The notes under the pieces were generated by a model that saw only the letters and a program-made list of their open reading frames with translations, was not told the DNA's origin and did no database searches. From Rhizobium sp. 16-488-2b (GTDB lineage Bacteria > Pseudomonadota > Alphaproteobacteria > Rhizobiales > Rhizobiaceae), in assembly GCF_017741815.1 (NCBI RefSeq), contig NZ_JAGHMF010000003.1, forward strand, positions 186,001-250,000: DNA of 64,000 nucleotides, read 5' to 3'. Below, piece by piece: positions 33,572-43,283 of the stretch. Position numbers and translations under genes: made by a program. Each line of letters opens with the position of its first letter. The stretch's first letter is position 1.

Positions 33572-34612
33572 ATGCAATCGATCACCATCCGCCGCCCCGA
33601 TGATTGGCATCTTCACCTGCGTGATGGCGCCATGCTGGAAGGCGTGATTGCCGATTCAAGCCGCGACTTCGCCCGCGCCATCATCATGCCGAACCTGGTG
33701 CCGCCGGTCGTCACGACAGCGGATGCCGAGGCCTATCGCGGCCGCATCATCGCCGCCTTGCCGAAAGGCGACCGGTTCGAACCGCTGATGACGCTCTATC
33801 TGACCGAGCACACCGATCCCGACGATGTCGAGAAGGGCAAGGCCAGCGGCCTGATCACCGCCGTCAAGCTCTACCCCGCCGGCGCCACCACCAATTCGCA
33901 TGGCGGCGTGCGCGACATCGACAAGGCCATGCCGGTGCTCGAGCGCATGACCAAGATCGGCCTTCCGCTTTGCGTCCATGGCGAAGTCACGACGTCCGAC
34001 GTCGATATCTTCGATCGCGAGGCCGTCTTCATCGAAACCGTGCTCGACCCGTTGCGCAAGCGCCTGCCGGAGCTGAAGGTGACGATGGAGCACGTCACCA
34101 CCAAGGACGGCATCGACTACATCAAGTCGGCCGAGCGCAACCTCGCCGGCTCGATCACCACCCACCACCTGATCATCAACCGCAACGCCATCCTCGTCGG
34201 CGGCATTCGCCCACATTATTACTGCCTGCCGGTCGCGAAGCGCGAACACCACCGTGTGGCGCTGCGCCAGGCCGCCACTAGCGGCGACGCCCGTTTCTTC
34301 CTCGGCACCGATTCCGCGCCGCATGTCGATCCGCTGAAGGAATGCGGCTGCGGTTGCGCTGGCATCTATACTTCGATCAACACGATGAGCTGCCTTGCCC
34401 ACGTCTTCGAACAGGACAGTGCCCTCGACAGACTGGAAGCCTTCGCTTCGCTGAACGGCCCGGCTTGGTATGGCCTTCCGATAAACGAAGAAGTAATAAC
34501 GCTGGTCAAGCGCGCCGAGCCCGTGTCGTTTCCGGCCAAGATCGAGACCGGCGCCGGTCCCGTCACGGTATTCGACCCCATGTTCCCGCTTCATTGGGAT
34601 GTCGAGCGCTAA
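33572..34612 (+). CDS. pyrC: Dihydroorotase (class II)
   Basis: PyrC cyclises carbamoyl-aspartate to dihydroorotate in pyrimidine synthesis. The 346-residue enzyme has all metal ligands: HLHLRDG near residue 12, carboxylated Lys in [38 protein letters not shown] and the catalytic Asp in GTDSAPH. It begins 105 bp after frcK with a GGAG site. pyrE lies about 6 kb away in the same direction. Confidence 0.97.
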   Translation: MQSITIRRPDDWHLHLRDGAMLEGVIADSSRDFARAIIMPNLVPPVVTTADAEAYRGRIIAALPKGDRFEPLMTLYLTEHTDPDDVEKGKASGLITAVKLYPAGATTNSHGGVRDIDKAMPVLERMTKIGLPLCVHGEVTTSDVDIFDREAVFIETVLDPLRKRLPELKVTMEHVTTKDGIDYIKSAERNLAGSITTHHLIINRNAILVGGIRPHYYCLPVAKREHHRVALRQAATSGDARFFLGTDSAPHVDPLKECGCGCAGIYTSINTMSCLAHVFEQDSALDRLEAFASLNGPAWYGLPINEEVITLVKRAEPVSFPAKIETGAGPVTVFDPMFPLHWDVER

Positions 34613-34794
34613 TAGCGCTCGCAAACCCCTCATTTTTTACTGGAAGGAGGATGCATATCCGCTGGGATATGTTATTGCGCTAACATCTAAGCTTTAAATA
34701 CATGTTTTTTTAACGAAATTGATAACACATTCGCTGTCGGGCGAATTCCATTTTCATAAAACGAAAGCGTGGCAGAAGCCGCGGAGCTCAAAGC

Positions 34795-35973
34795 ATGACG
34801 CTTGACTATAATTCATTGCTGACCGCGTTGGCGGTCTCGGCGGCATGTCTCGCCATTACATTGCTGGCGAGCTGGATTGCCCGGCGGACCGAAACATTTC
34901 TGCTGGCCTGCGGGGTCGGCCTCATTCTGATCGTCAGCGGCATCTTTGCCTATGGTATCTATGTCGATAAGCCGAACGCGATCGTCGGCACTATCTGTTT
35001 TGCACTTCTCTTTCCCGGCTTCGCAACGGTCTGGGGCGCCGGCTGCCAGTTCCGGACAGGAGCATTGCCGCACGCACGTATCGCGGCCTTTGGCGCCATC
35101 GCGGTGGTGGTGACCTCGGTGCCGATATTGCTCGGCTATGACGGCCTGTCCTTCATCATCGACAATATCGCCATCGCCTCCTTCCTGTTCGCTACGGCCT
35201 ATCAATACTGGCGGGCGCGCGACGAAGCGATCGTTCCGCTGACCGGGATCACCAGCCTCTATTGCCTGACAGGCTTTTCCTTCGTCCTCTGCGCTGCCGT
35301 GCTGATCTATCAGGGCAAGCTCGTCCTGGGAGCTGCGCCCAACAACTGGTCTGAAGATTTGAGCCTCGCCGTCTGCATCGCCAGCATGACCGGCATCGGC
35401 GCGCTGTCGCTTGCCCTGCACCAATGGCGCATGGCCGCCCTCCACCGCATCGACGCGGCAACCGATCCGCTGACCGGCCTGCTCAACCGGCGTGCCCTGT
35501 TCGATCGGCATGGCTCCGGCGTCATGGGCCCGACCACGGCCGTGCTGGTCTTTGACATCGACCACTTCAAATCGATCAACGACAGTTTCGGTCACGCCGT
35601 CGGTGACCGCGTGCTGAAGGTCTTCGCGGCCGAGCTGACCGCGACCTGCCGGCTGAGCGATACGGTTGCCCGCCTCGGCGGCGAAGAGTTCGCGATGGTT
35701 CTGCACCAGGTCATGCCCGGCCGCGCCGAAGTCGTCGCCGAGCGGATCCGCAAGGCCTTCGAGGGGCGCGAGCTCGATATAGACGGCGATATCTGCAAAT
35801 GCACGGTGAGCGTCGGCGTCGCCTCCGGCCGCACCAAGCCGCTCCCATTCGACGCCATGCTGAGTGCCGCCGACAAGGCGCTCTACGAGGCCAAGCGCGG
35901 CGGCCGCAACCGCGTCGAGCTTGCGAGCCACCTGCAGGCCGTCCCCACGGACACAGCCCGCACCGCCTCTTGA
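34795..35973 (+). CDS. Membrane diguanylate cyclase (GGDEF)
   Basis: This 392-residue protein has six or seven transmembrane helices in residues 1-200, then a GGDEF domain (about 220-385) that makes cyclic di-GMP. It has LTGLLNRRALF, VFDIDHFKSINDSFGHAVGD and the active loop RLGGEEFAMV. The inhibitory site RLSD lies five residues before GGEEF, so product inhibition is likely. No EAL domain is present. The N-terminus resembles no named sensor domain that I can identify. Confidence 0.93.
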   Translation: MTLDYNSLLTALAVSAACLAITLLASWIARRTETFLLACGVGLILIVSGIFAYGIYVDKPNAIVGTICFALLFPGFATVWGAGCQFRTGALPHARIAAFGAIAVVVTSVPILLGYDGLSFIIDNIAIASFLFATAYQYWRARDEAIVPLTGITSLYCLTGFSFVLCAAVLIYQGKLVLGAAPNNWSEDLSLAVCIASMTGIGALSLALHQWRMAALHRIDAATDPLTGLLNRRALFDRHGSGVMGPTTAVLVFDIDHFKSINDSFGHAVGDRVLKVFAAELTATCRLSDTVARLGGEEFAMVLHQVMPGRAEVVAERIRKAFEGRELDIDGDICKCTVSVGVASGRTKPLPFDAMLSAADKALYEAKRGGRNRVELASHLQAVPTDTARTAS

Positions 35974-36161
35974 TCGTCGGCAATTCCCTTCGTATGGTCG
36001 GGTTGGCCGGATGCAGCCAGCCGCCCCGCGGTGCGAAAGCACGATGGTGAATGCATCCACGCATATCCTTCACATCCCTTGCCGTTTGGCGATTGACGGC
36101 GAACGGGTCAGCAGACGCGGGCACTGATCGTCCTGTTCGCCGCCAACGAAGGGAATGCAAC

Positions 36162-36704
36162 ATGCGCGATTTTCACGACGCGAAACTGATGGCCAAGGCG
36201 TTGCGCCAGGCACTTGCCGACCGCGATGTCGATCTCTCTCACAGCGAGACGCTGGAGATCGTCGCCCGCCAGTTCGGCTTCGAACAATGGAACATCCTGT
36301 CTGCGAAACTGGAACAGACGACGGCATCGCCGCCTGCGGTCGTCATAGAACCGCCAATCCCGATCTTCCGCATCTTCGATGTCGACAAGGCCAAGGAGTT
36401 CTACTGCGGCTTTCTGGGCTTCGCACTTGATTGGGAGCACCGCTTCGGCGAACATTTCCCGCTCTATTGCCAGGTCTCGCGAAGCGGCATGATCCTGCAC
36501 CTCAGTGAGCACTCGGGAGACGCCAGCCCCGGCGCCAGGGCCTTCGTCCCCGTGAAAGGCGTTCGCGCCTATCAGGCGGAGCTCACGGCCAAGGATTATC
36601 GTTACATGAAGCCGGGGCTTCAGGAAGCGCCGTGGGGATTGGAGATGGAGGTCATCGATCCCTTCAACAATCGCCTGACCTTCTGCGAGCGCAACGACGG
36701 ATAA
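36162..36704 (+). CDS. Glyoxalase/bleomycin-resistance-fold protein
   Basis: The 181-residue protein has an N-terminal helical domain (DAKLMAKALRQALADRDVDL and LEIVARQFGFEQWN) found before some glyoxalase-like domains. A VOC fold follows with PIFRIFDVDKAKEFYCGFLG and EVIDPFNNRLTFCER. Such proteins bind small molecules or metals; a specific reaction cannot be assigned. Start ATG 36162 has GAAGGGA upstream. Confidence 0.82.
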   Translation: MRDFHDAKLMAKALRQALADRDVDLSHSETLEIVARQFGFEQWNILSAKLEQTTASPPAVVIEPPIPIFRIFDVDKAKEFYCGFLGFALDWEHRFGEHFPLYCQVSRSGMILHLSEHSGDASPGARAFVPVKGVRAYQAELTAKDYRYMKPGLQEAPWGLEMEVIDPFNNRLTFCERNDG

Positions 36705-36747
36705 GGCGGGAAGGGGCTGCGGCGGTGTGCTGGGCAAGCCTGCCGCC

Positions 36748-38028
36748 TCAGACGGCCCAAATCCCGCGCGTCGAGAGATAGCCGATCGCGCCGAAGAGGA
36801 TGGCGACCGCCGAAGCGAGGCCGAGCGTCACGGCATATTCGCGGCGCCCCGCGGTAAAAGCGAGCGCCACCTTGGTGACCATGTTGACGAACACGGCAAT
36901 CAGCGTGACATCGGCAGCCGTCGTGGCGCTGATCGCCGAGCCGACGAGACGCACGGTGGAGAGCGTGATCGCATCGACATCGACAAGACCCGAGATGGCC
37001 GCGACGACATAAAGCGCCGACGCGCCGACATATTCGGTCGCCATCTTCGAGACGAGGCTGATCAGGCCGAGCAGCAGCGCAAAGGAAATCACCGTCTTCA
37101 GTTCGAACGGATTGGTGAGCCCGATCTCCGGCGCCTGCGTGCTTGACCCGGAACGCCAGGCCAGAAAAAGGCTGGTCGCCAGGAAGCCGATGATGGCGGG
37201 GATGAGTGCCGAGGAGAGCGGCGCCAGCATGCTCAGCGAAAGGGCGCTCGCGATAACGAGAACGCGTGCGAAGGAAAGCGCGCCGGCAATCGCCGCGCCC
37301 GCCGCCAGATGCCGCGCCCCTTGCGGCGCTTCCATCGAATAGCGCGCGAAGGAGAGCGTCAGCGCGGTGGACGAGACAAGCCCGCCGGCCGCACCCGCAA
37401 GTAATATCCCGCGGCTCGATCCCATGAGCCGTATCGCCACATAGCCGGCAAAGGAGAGCGCTGCGATGGTGATGGTGAGAAGCCAGAGCGCGTAGGGATT
37501 GAGCGCGCCCCAGGGGTCCAACGGCTTGTCTGGCAGCAGCGGCAGCGCGATCACGGTCATCGCGAGCAGCATCAGCGCCGACCTAAGCTCTACCCAGGTC
37601 AACCCCTGCAGGAAACCGTGAAGGCTGGTGCGGGCCGCGAGCACGACGGTCACCACCACCGCGCCGGCTCCCGCCGTGATGAGATCGCCAAGCGTGGCGA
37701 GCATGCCGAGCGCGAAGACGCAAAGGGCGGCGATGATCGAGGTGATGCCGTAATCCTTGTCCTCGATGGCCTCCTGCCACTTGCCGGCGATATAGACGAC
37801 GCCGAGAAGCACCGCGATCGTGGCTGGGAAGAACGGGCCGGTCAGCGGCTGCAGCGTGCCGACAATGCCGCCGAGGAAGCCGGTGAGACCAAAGGTGCGA
37901 AGTCCAGCGGTGCGTCCGCCGACGCGCACGTCGCGCTCGGTCCAGCCCCGCTCGACGCCGACGAGCAGACCGATGGCAAGCGCCACGCCGAGACGGCGGA
38001 AGACTTCGATATGTTCCATGTCCTGCAC
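36748..38028 (-). CDS. MgtC/SapB-domain and DUF4010 membrane protein
   Basis: This 426-residue polytopic membrane protein has an N-terminal MgtC/SapB-like unit (GVALAIGLLVGVERGWTERD, RTFGLTGFLGGIVG) followed by a DUF4010 domain. It has about 12 helices, with LLAGAAGGLVSSTALTLSFA and LYVVAAISGLVDVDAITLS. Function is uncertain; MgtC relatives are linked to growth at low magnesium or to transporter control. It is convergent with the glyoxalase-like gene. Confidence 0.85.
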   Translation of the reverse strand: MQDMEHIEVFRRLGVALAIGLLVGVERGWTERDVRVGGRTAGLRTFGLTGFLGGIVGTLQPLTGPFFPATIAVLLGVVYIAGKWQEAIEDKDYGITSIIAALCVFALGMLATLGDLITAGAGAVVVTVVLAARTSLHGFLQGLTWVELRSALMLLAMTVIALPLLPDKPLDPWGALNPYALWLLTITIAALSFAGYVAIRLMGSSRGILLAGAAGGLVSSTALTLSFARYSMEAPQGARHLAAGAAIAGALSFARVLVIASALSLSMLAPLSSALIPAIIGFLATSLFLAWRSGSSTQAPEIGLTNPFELKTVISFALLLGLISLVSKMATEYVGASALYVVAAISGLVDVDAITLSTVRLVGSAISATTAADVTLIAVFVNMVTKVALAFTAGRREYAVTLGLASAVAILFGAIGYLSTRGIWAV

Positions 38029-38108
38029 GATATCGCCGCCGCGCCGCTAAGCAAGCGCAAACATCTGAAACCATTGGCGCATTAGCGATACAGGCGCCGA
38101 TTTCGCGA

Positions 38109-38591
38109 TCAGATCAGCATCAGTGCCCGCACGAACGCGGCCGATGCCAGCAGCGAGGCCACGGTCCTCACATGGTTCCACCAAGTCCAGTCGCGAAGGT
38201 AGCCCTGCCACAGGGCGGAGGCCTCGGGGCCGTTGCCTGAAACCTGCCCGAGCGCATCGTTCATCGGCACGTTGAAGATGATGGTCGAGGCAAAGGAGGC
38301 GACGATGTAGATGACGGCGCCGGCGAGCATCCAGAGGCTCGCCCCTTCCCGCCAGTTCATCACCGCGAGCACGCCGATCAACAGGCAGAGAATGGCCGTC
38401 GGTACGAACAGCATCATGAAGGGCGATCGCAGGATCGTGACGTTGATCGAGTTCATCGCAGCGATCCCCTGTTCCGTCGGTATGCGCGAAAACGCCGGCA
38501 TCACGAACGTCGAGAACGCGAAGAATGTGCCGGCGACGAGCCCGCTGCCGATCGCCGCGGCGACAAGCGCCAATACGAGAATGATTGCCAT
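38109..38591 (-). CDS. DUF1772 (anthrone-oxygenase-like) membrane protein
   Basis: This 160-residue protein has four predicted helices with the DUF1772 pattern: GSGLVAGTFFAFSTFVMPAF near the N-terminus, IAAMNSINVTILRSPFM and NVPMNDALGQV, and WTWWNHVRTVASLLASAAF near the end. Relatives include anthrone oxygenases, but most bacterial ones are uncharacterised. It is divergent from the TetR gene at 38707 and shares an operator-like palindrome with it, so it is the likely target of that repressor. Confidence 0.85.
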   Translation of the reverse strand: MAIILVLALVAAAIGSGLVAGTFFAFSTFVMPAFSRIPTEQGIAAMNSINVTILRSPFMMLFVPTAILCLLIGVLAVMNWREGASLWMLAGAVIYIVASFASTIIFNVPMNDALGQVSGNGPEASALWQGYLRDWTWWNHVRTVASLLASAAFVRALMLI

Positions 38592-38645
38592 GCCGATGAC
38601 CTCCCATTTTGGCTGCCAAGCCAAAAGTCAATAACAGAGAAATTC

Positions 38646-38664
38646 TCTCATTTGCAAAATGAGA
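38646..38664. promoter_or_regulatory. TetR-type operator palindrome
   Basis: A perfect inverted repeat TCTCATTT-GCA-AAATGAGA lies between the divergent DUF1772 and TetR genes. It is flanked by further GAGA/TCTC half-sites (GAGAAATTCTC to the left, ACTCTCT to the right). Position and symmetry fit a TetR dimer site controlling both genes. Confidence 0.75.
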
Positions 38665-38706
38665 TAAACTCTCTTATTTCTGCTGTCAAGCGCGATGGAG
38701 TATCGG

Positions 38707-39363
38707 ATGACGGACGAAGCGGCGGCGGGATCGCGAACAAAGGTGGGCGCCACAAGGCAGCCCCGGCGTATTCCCCGTCAGCAGAGAGGCCGCGAGCGTT
38801 TCGAGAAGATTCTCGCTGTTGCCACGCAACTGATCGAGGCGAAGGGAAGCGATGCGCTGAAGATGAGCGAGATCGTCGAAAAGGCCGATCTCTCCTTCGG
38901 CGCGCTCTATCAGTATTTCCCGGATCGAAGCTCGATCTTCGCCACGCTGGCCGAGCGCTTCAATGAGGAGGGCCGCGCCTGCGTGGTCGCGGCGCTTGCG
39001 GAAGCGACGGATGCCGCAACGCTGCGTTCGGCGCTCTGCCGGATCGCCGACGAATATCACGCCTTCTTCCGCAGCGAGCCCGTGATGCGCGACATATGGT
39101 TCGCCACGCAGGCGGATCGGCTGCTGCAGGAAATCGATGCCGACGATATGGAGTTTCACGCCCAGGCGTTGATGGCGGTGCTGGAGCAGGTCTACCCGGA
39201 TCGCCCGAAGCCAGCACTTCTAGCGCTTGCGAGGCTCGTCATGCAGCTCCTGGCGGCGGCGGTCAGATATGCCGCCGCGTTGAGCGAGGACGAGGGACGG
39301 GCAGCAATCGCGCTCTACAAGAAGATGCTGCCCGCCGATATCGGCGAATTGGTAGCGGAGTGA
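38707..39363 (+). CDS. TetR-family transcriptional regulator
   Basis: The 218-residue regulator has a TetR helix-turn-helix near residues 40-62 (LKMSEIVEKADLSFGALYQY), followed by FPDRSSIFATLAERF and a helical ligand-binding domain. ATG 38707 has GGAG 6 nt upstream; ATG 38695 is an in-frame alternative. It probably autoregulates and represses the divergent DUF1772 gene through the shared palindrome. The inducer is unknown. Confidence 0.9.
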   Translation: MTDEAAAGSRTKVGATRQPRRIPRQQRGRERFEKILAVATQLIEAKGSDALKMSEIVEKADLSFGALYQYFPDRSSIFATLAERFNEEGRACVVAALAEATDAATLRSALCRIADEYHAFFRSEPVMRDIWFATQADRLLQEIDADDMEFHAQALMAVLEQVYPDRPKPALLALARLVMQLLAAAVRYAAALSEDEGRAAIALYKKMLPADIGELVAE

Positions 39364-40266
39364 TCAGGCACGGATCTTCGCGTCCCTGATCGACAAGGAG
39401 ACCGCCGAGCGAACCATGTTCCGACCACCATTCTTGGCGGCGTAGAGCTCCCTGTCTGCCGCCGTCAGCATGGATTTCAGCGTTTCGCTGGCGGGATCGC
39501 CACGATAGACGCCAAAGCTTGCCGTCACGCGCTTTGCCGGCAACGGGCCGACGGCCTTGCTTTCGAACTGCATGCGCAGCCTGTTGGCGATGTTGACGGC
39601 GACATCGATATCCGTGCGTGGCAGGACCAGGCAGAACTCCTCGCCGCCGATGCGCGCCGCGATGTCATAGGGCCGCAGATTGTGCTGGATCGTGGCACCC
39701 GCCATAACCAGCACTTGGTCGCCGACATCGTGACCGAACTGGTCGTTGATCGACTTGAAGTGATCGAGATCGAAGACCACGACGGAGATCGGCGTGCGCT
39801 CGCGGGCGGCGCGGGCAATCTCCAGCGCCCCGATATCCTTCAGCCAGCGGCGGTTGCCGAGACCGGTCAGAACGTCCGTTGTCGCCTGCCGGCGCAATTG
39901 CGCCAGCGTCGCGTCGAGTTCCTTGATCAGGATCGAGATCCCGTTGGTAACGATCCCGACCTCGTCCTTGCGCTTGCTGCGAACCGACTTCACGACGCCG
40001 GTGGAGCGATAGGTCTCGACCACGCCGGCGATCTGGTGCAGCGGCCGGATGAACGCCCAGACGCAAGCCAGGCAAAAGGCAGTCCCGATCAGCGTCGCTC
40101 CCAGCACCAGGATAAGCACAGGCATCGCCTCGCTCCGAAAGCCGGTCACGAGATAGACGACGAGCGCCAAAAGCGGCACGTGCGTCGAGACAAAGCAAAT
40201 GGAGAAGATCTTGAGGGTCAGCGATTGGTTGAACTGCTGGAACGGTGTGAACCTCGTGAGGCGCAT
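39364..40266 (-). CDS. Diguanylate cyclase with HAMP-like region
   Basis: This 300-residue protein has two N-terminal transmembrane helices (LKIFSICFVSTHVPLLALVV and VLILVLGATLIGTAFCLACV), a HAMP-like linker (RPLHQIAGVVETYRSTGVVK) and a GGDEF domain with LTGLGNRRWL, VFDLDHFKSINDQFGHDVGD and ARIGGEEFCLVL. The inhibitory RPYD motif lies five residues before GGEEF. ATG 40266 has AAGGAG upstream. The short periplasmic loop suggests no large sensor. Confidence 0.92.
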   Translation of the reverse strand: MRLTRFTPFQQFNQSLTLKIFSICFVSTHVPLLALVVYLVTGFRSEAMPVLILVLGATLIGTAFCLACVWAFIRPLHQIAGVVETYRSTGVVKSVRSKRKDEVGIVTNGISILIKELDATLAQLRRQATTDVLTGLGNRRWLKDIGALEIARAARERTPISVVVFDLDHFKSINDQFGHDVGDQVLVMAGATIQHNLRPYDIAARIGGEEFCLVLPRTDIDVAVNIANRLRMQFESKAVGPLPAKRVTASFGVYRGDPASETLKSMLTAADRELYAAKNGGRNMVRSAVSLSIRDAKIRA

Positions 40267-40281
40267 TCTGGACTCCTTCAT

Positions 40282-40688
40282 GGTGTCTTTGGGCGCTGGG
40301 AAAATGGCGCGGGAAGTTTCACCCCGTTGTTAATGAAATCATTCAAATTTGAGCGTTCTGGGCCTCATCAAGCATGGCGCTCCGTGCAAGTGGCTGCCGA
40401 ACAATACGTATGACGAATGTCTAAAATTATGAATGGGTTGTGGAAATTTAAGTTGTCCGCAAAAGAAATACCAGCAAGGGTTTTTGCGACCCGACGCGCC
40501 TCGCGCTTTTGGTGAATCATCGCGTCCTGACGCAGCGATATTAACAGAGCGAGACGCGGCCCCAACGGCAACGTAAGCGCGTGAAATTGCAATTCTTGCG
40601 TTTGACCCGCTCGCGTTCTGGAAACTTGTCCCACTTGCTGCTATTGGCCCATAAGTTTGAGCACCCGATAGAGGCGAAGGAGAGAACG
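40282..40688. other. Gene-free stretch upstream of pyrE
   Basis: This 407-bp stretch lies between the divergent diguanylate cyclase and pyrE genes. Several open frames cross it but none looks like a protein. It should contain the pyrE promoter; I see no hairpin or attenuator I can support. Confidence 0.5.
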
Positions 40689-41378
40689 ATGATCCAGGCA
40701 ACATTCACCGACCGCAAAGTCATGGCCGAGCTGGTGGCCAAGATGCTCTGGGAGATCAAGGCCGTTCACTTCAATGCCACCCAGCCCTACAAGTTCGCTT
40801 CCGGCATGGCGAGCCCCGTCTATATCGACTGCCGCAAGCTTCTCTCCTTCCCGCGCATCCGCTCGACGGTGATGGATTTCGCCGCCAGCGTCGTGCTGCG
40901 CGAGGCGGGCTTCGAGAAGTTCGATTGCATCGCCGGCGGCGAAACCGCGGGCATTCCCTTCGCCGCACTTCTCGCCGATCGCCTCAGCCTGCCGATGATC
41001 TATGTCCGCAAGCAGCCGAAGGGCCACGGCCGCAACGCCCAGATCGAAGGCAACATGCCCGAGGGTTCGCGCGTTCTCGTCATCGAAGACCTGACGACGG
41101 CGGGCGGCAGCATGTTCAAGTTCATCGATGCGGTTCGCGACGCCGGCGGCATTGTCGATCATGGCATCGCGCTCTTCTATTACGGCATCTTCGACGAGGG
41201 CGCGCTGCGCTTTGCCGATGGCAAGGTCAAGCTGCACTACATCGCCACCTGGCGCGATGTCTTGGCTGTCGCCAAGGAGCAGCAGCTGTTCGATCAGAAC
41301 ACCCTGAACGAGGTCGAATCCTTCCTCGACGCGCCGCTGGCATGGTCCGGCCGCAATGGCGGTATTTCATCACTTTGA
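40689..41378 (+). CDS. pyrE: Orotate phosphoribosyltransferase
   Basis: PyrE joins orotate and PRPP to make OMP, the fifth step of pyrimidine synthesis. The 229-residue length fits the rhizobial form. The PRPP-binding motif is [18 protein letters not shown] near residues 135-152. Other family segments are [38 protein letters not shown] and [17 protein letters not shown]. Start ATG 40689 follows GAAGGAGAGAACG. The next gene, fructokinase, follows after 91 bp. Confidence 0.95.
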   Translation: MIQATFTDRKVMAELVAKMLWEIKAVHFNATQPYKFASGMASPVYIDCRKLLSFPRIRSTVMDFAASVVLREAGFEKFDCIAGGETAGIPFAALLADRLSLPMIYVRKQPKGHGRNAQIEGNMPEGSRVLVIEDLTTAGGSMFKFIDAVRDAGGIVDHGIALFYYGIFDEGALRFADGKVKLHYIATWRDVLAVAKEQQLFDQNTLNEVESFLDAPLAWSGRNGGISSL

Positions 41379-41469
41379 GTGAATAATTGCTCACGGCGCT
41401 TTGCTTTTGCCACGAAGTTATCTAATCCAGTTGGGCATCGACAGATCGTAATGCCCTTGGGAGACGGAC

Positions 41470-42396
41470 ATGATTTTGTGCTGTGGAGAAGCGTTGATCG
41501 ATATGCTGCCGCGGGAGACGACGCTCGGCGAAAAGGGCTTTGCGCCCTATGCCGGCGGCGCCATCTTCAACACGGCGATCGCGCTCGGGCGCCTGGGCAT
41601 TCAGACGTCTTTCTTCACGGGTCTCGCCGACGACATGATGGGCGAAATCCTCTGCGATACGCTGAAGGCGAGCAATGTCGACTTCAGCCTCTGCGCCATC
41701 GCGCAGCGCCCCTCGACGCTCGCCTTCGTCAAGCTGGTCAACGGCCAGGCGACCTACGCCTTTTATGACGAAGGCACCGCCGGCCGCATGATCACCACCG
41801 ACGACCTTCCCGTCCTCGGCGACGATTGCGAAGCGCTGCACTTCGGCGCCATCAGCCTGATCCCCAGCCCCTGCGGCGAAACCTACGAGGCGCTGCTCGA
41901 CCGCGAAGCGGCCAAGCGCGTCATCTCGCTCGACCCGAACATCCGCCCGGGCTTCATCAAGGACAAGCAGGCGCACATGGCGCGCATCAAGCGCATGGCC
42001 GCCAAGTCCGATATCCTGAAATTCTCCGACGAGGACCTGGAATGGTTCGGCATGGACGGCAGCCATGACGATCTCGCCGCCCACTGGCTGCAGCATGGCG
42101 CCAAGCTTGTCGTCATCACCAAGGGCGCCGAGGGCGCGACAGGCTACACCAGCGAGCGCAAGGTCACCGTTCCCAGCCAGCGCGTCACCGTGGTCGACAC
42201 CGTCGGCGCCGGCGATACCTTCGATGCCGGCGTTCTCGCCTCGCTGAAGATGGATGGCCTGCTCACCAAGGCGCAGGTCGCCTCGCTCGACGAAAAGGCG
42301 CTGCAGAATGCGCTCTCGCTCGGCGCCAAGGCCGCCGCCGTCACGGTCTCCCGCGCCGGCGCCAACCCGCCATGGGCCAACGAGATCGGCCTCTGA
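41470..42396 (+). CDS. PfkB-family fructokinase
   Basis: This 308-residue sugar kinase of the ribokinase/PfkB family has the N-terminal signature CGEALIDMLPRET and GGAIFNTAIALGRLG. The C-terminal signature DTVGAGDTFDAGVLASL includes the catalytic Asp. Rhizobial fructokinases (Frk) look like this, and the nearby frc importer and pgi support fructose phosphorylation to fructose-6-phosphate. Substrate is inferred from family and context. Confidence 0.88.
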   Translation: MILCCGEALIDMLPRETTLGEKGFAPYAGGAIFNTAIALGRLGIQTSFFTGLADDMMGEILCDTLKASNVDFSLCAIAQRPSTLAFVKLVNGQATYAFYDEGTAGRMITTDDLPVLGDDCEALHFGAISLIPSPCGETYEALLDREAAKRVISLDPNIRPGFIKDKQAHMARIKRMAAKSDILKFSDEDLEWFGMDGSHDDLAAHWLQHGAKLVVITKGAEGATGYTSERKVTVPSQRVTVVDTVGAGDTFDAGVLASLKMDGLLTKAQVASLDEKALQNALSLGAKAAAVTVSRAGANPPWANEIGL

Positions 42397-42399
42397 ACC

Positions 42400-43194
42400 T
42401 CACGCCAGTTGATCCAGAAAGCCAAGCACGGTCCGATTGAAGTCATCGGGCCGCTGCAAGGGCGCGAAGTGGCTCACGCCCTCCAGCGGAACGAATGTCG
42501 CGCCGGGAATGCTGCGCACCAGATGGGCGGCATGCTCCGGCTTGATGAACTCGTCCCGGTCACCGAGCGCCACCGCCACCGGCACACGGATACGGTTCAG
42601 ATCGGCCGCCGAATAATTCGGCTCGGTCGACATCATCAGGCTCACATCCTCGACGAAGCGGTCGAACTGGTCCGGCGTCGGCGACAGTGCCGCGTAATCC
42701 ATCCGATGCCTGTTGAAGCATCGATCGATGACAGGCGTCGGCACGAAGGGCTTTACGCCTGATGGATCCATGCTGCAGGCGAAGAAGAACACGCCGTTGA
42801 CGCGCTGAGGGTGCTTGTCGGCGAGAATGAGCGCCGTGCACGCCCCATCGCTCCAGCCGACAAGCGCTGCCTTCTCGATCTCCAGGTGATCCATCACCGC
42901 AAGCACGTCGGACGCCATCAGCTCGTAGGTGTAGGGCTTGCCGTCCCGCGTGCTGCGGCCGTGTCCGCGGCTGTCGATCACCACCACGCGCCGCCCTGAT
43001 CGCAACAGCGCCGGCACCTGATAGCCCCAGTTGCCGCTATTCCCGAGCCCGCCATGCAGAAGGATCACTGATGGCCCGGAGCCGTAGGCGCTGTACCAGA
43101 TATCGGCGCCATCATGCGTGACCACGCCGTCGTCACCATCGGGCAAGGCCTGCGCCCCCTGCGCCGCAAATCGCTCCAGCTCGTCGTCGGTCAT
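42400..43194 (-). CDS. Alpha/beta hydrolase
   Basis: This 264-residue alpha/beta-fold hydrolase has an oxyanion region VILLHGGLGNSGNWGYQVPA, nucleophile elbow VGWSDGACTALIL (Ser), acid residue in VALGDRDEFIKP (Asp) and catalytic His in GVSHFAPLQRP. The triad is complete. The substrate is unknown. It is convergent with fructokinase, with only a few bases between the stop codons. Confidence 0.88.
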   Translation of the reverse strand: MTDDELERFAAQGAQALPDGDDGVVTHDGADIWYSAYGSGPSVILLHGGLGNSGNWGYQVPALLRSGRRVVVIDSRGHGRSTRDGKPYTYELMASDVLAVMDHLEIEKAALVGWSDGACTALILADKHPQRVNGVFFFACSMDPSGVKPFVPTPVIDRCFNRHRMDYAALSPTPDQFDRFVEDVSLMMSTEPNYSAADLNRIRVPVAVALGDRDEFIKPEHAAHLVRSIPGATFVPLEGVSHFAPLQRPDDFNRTVLGFLDQLA

Positions 43195-43283
43195 TTCGAT
43201 CCTCCCAATTCCTCATTCTCTCTAGACGGATGACGCGGCCCCATCTCGACACCTCCAGCGAAATAATCACCGCGCCGAGCGAA

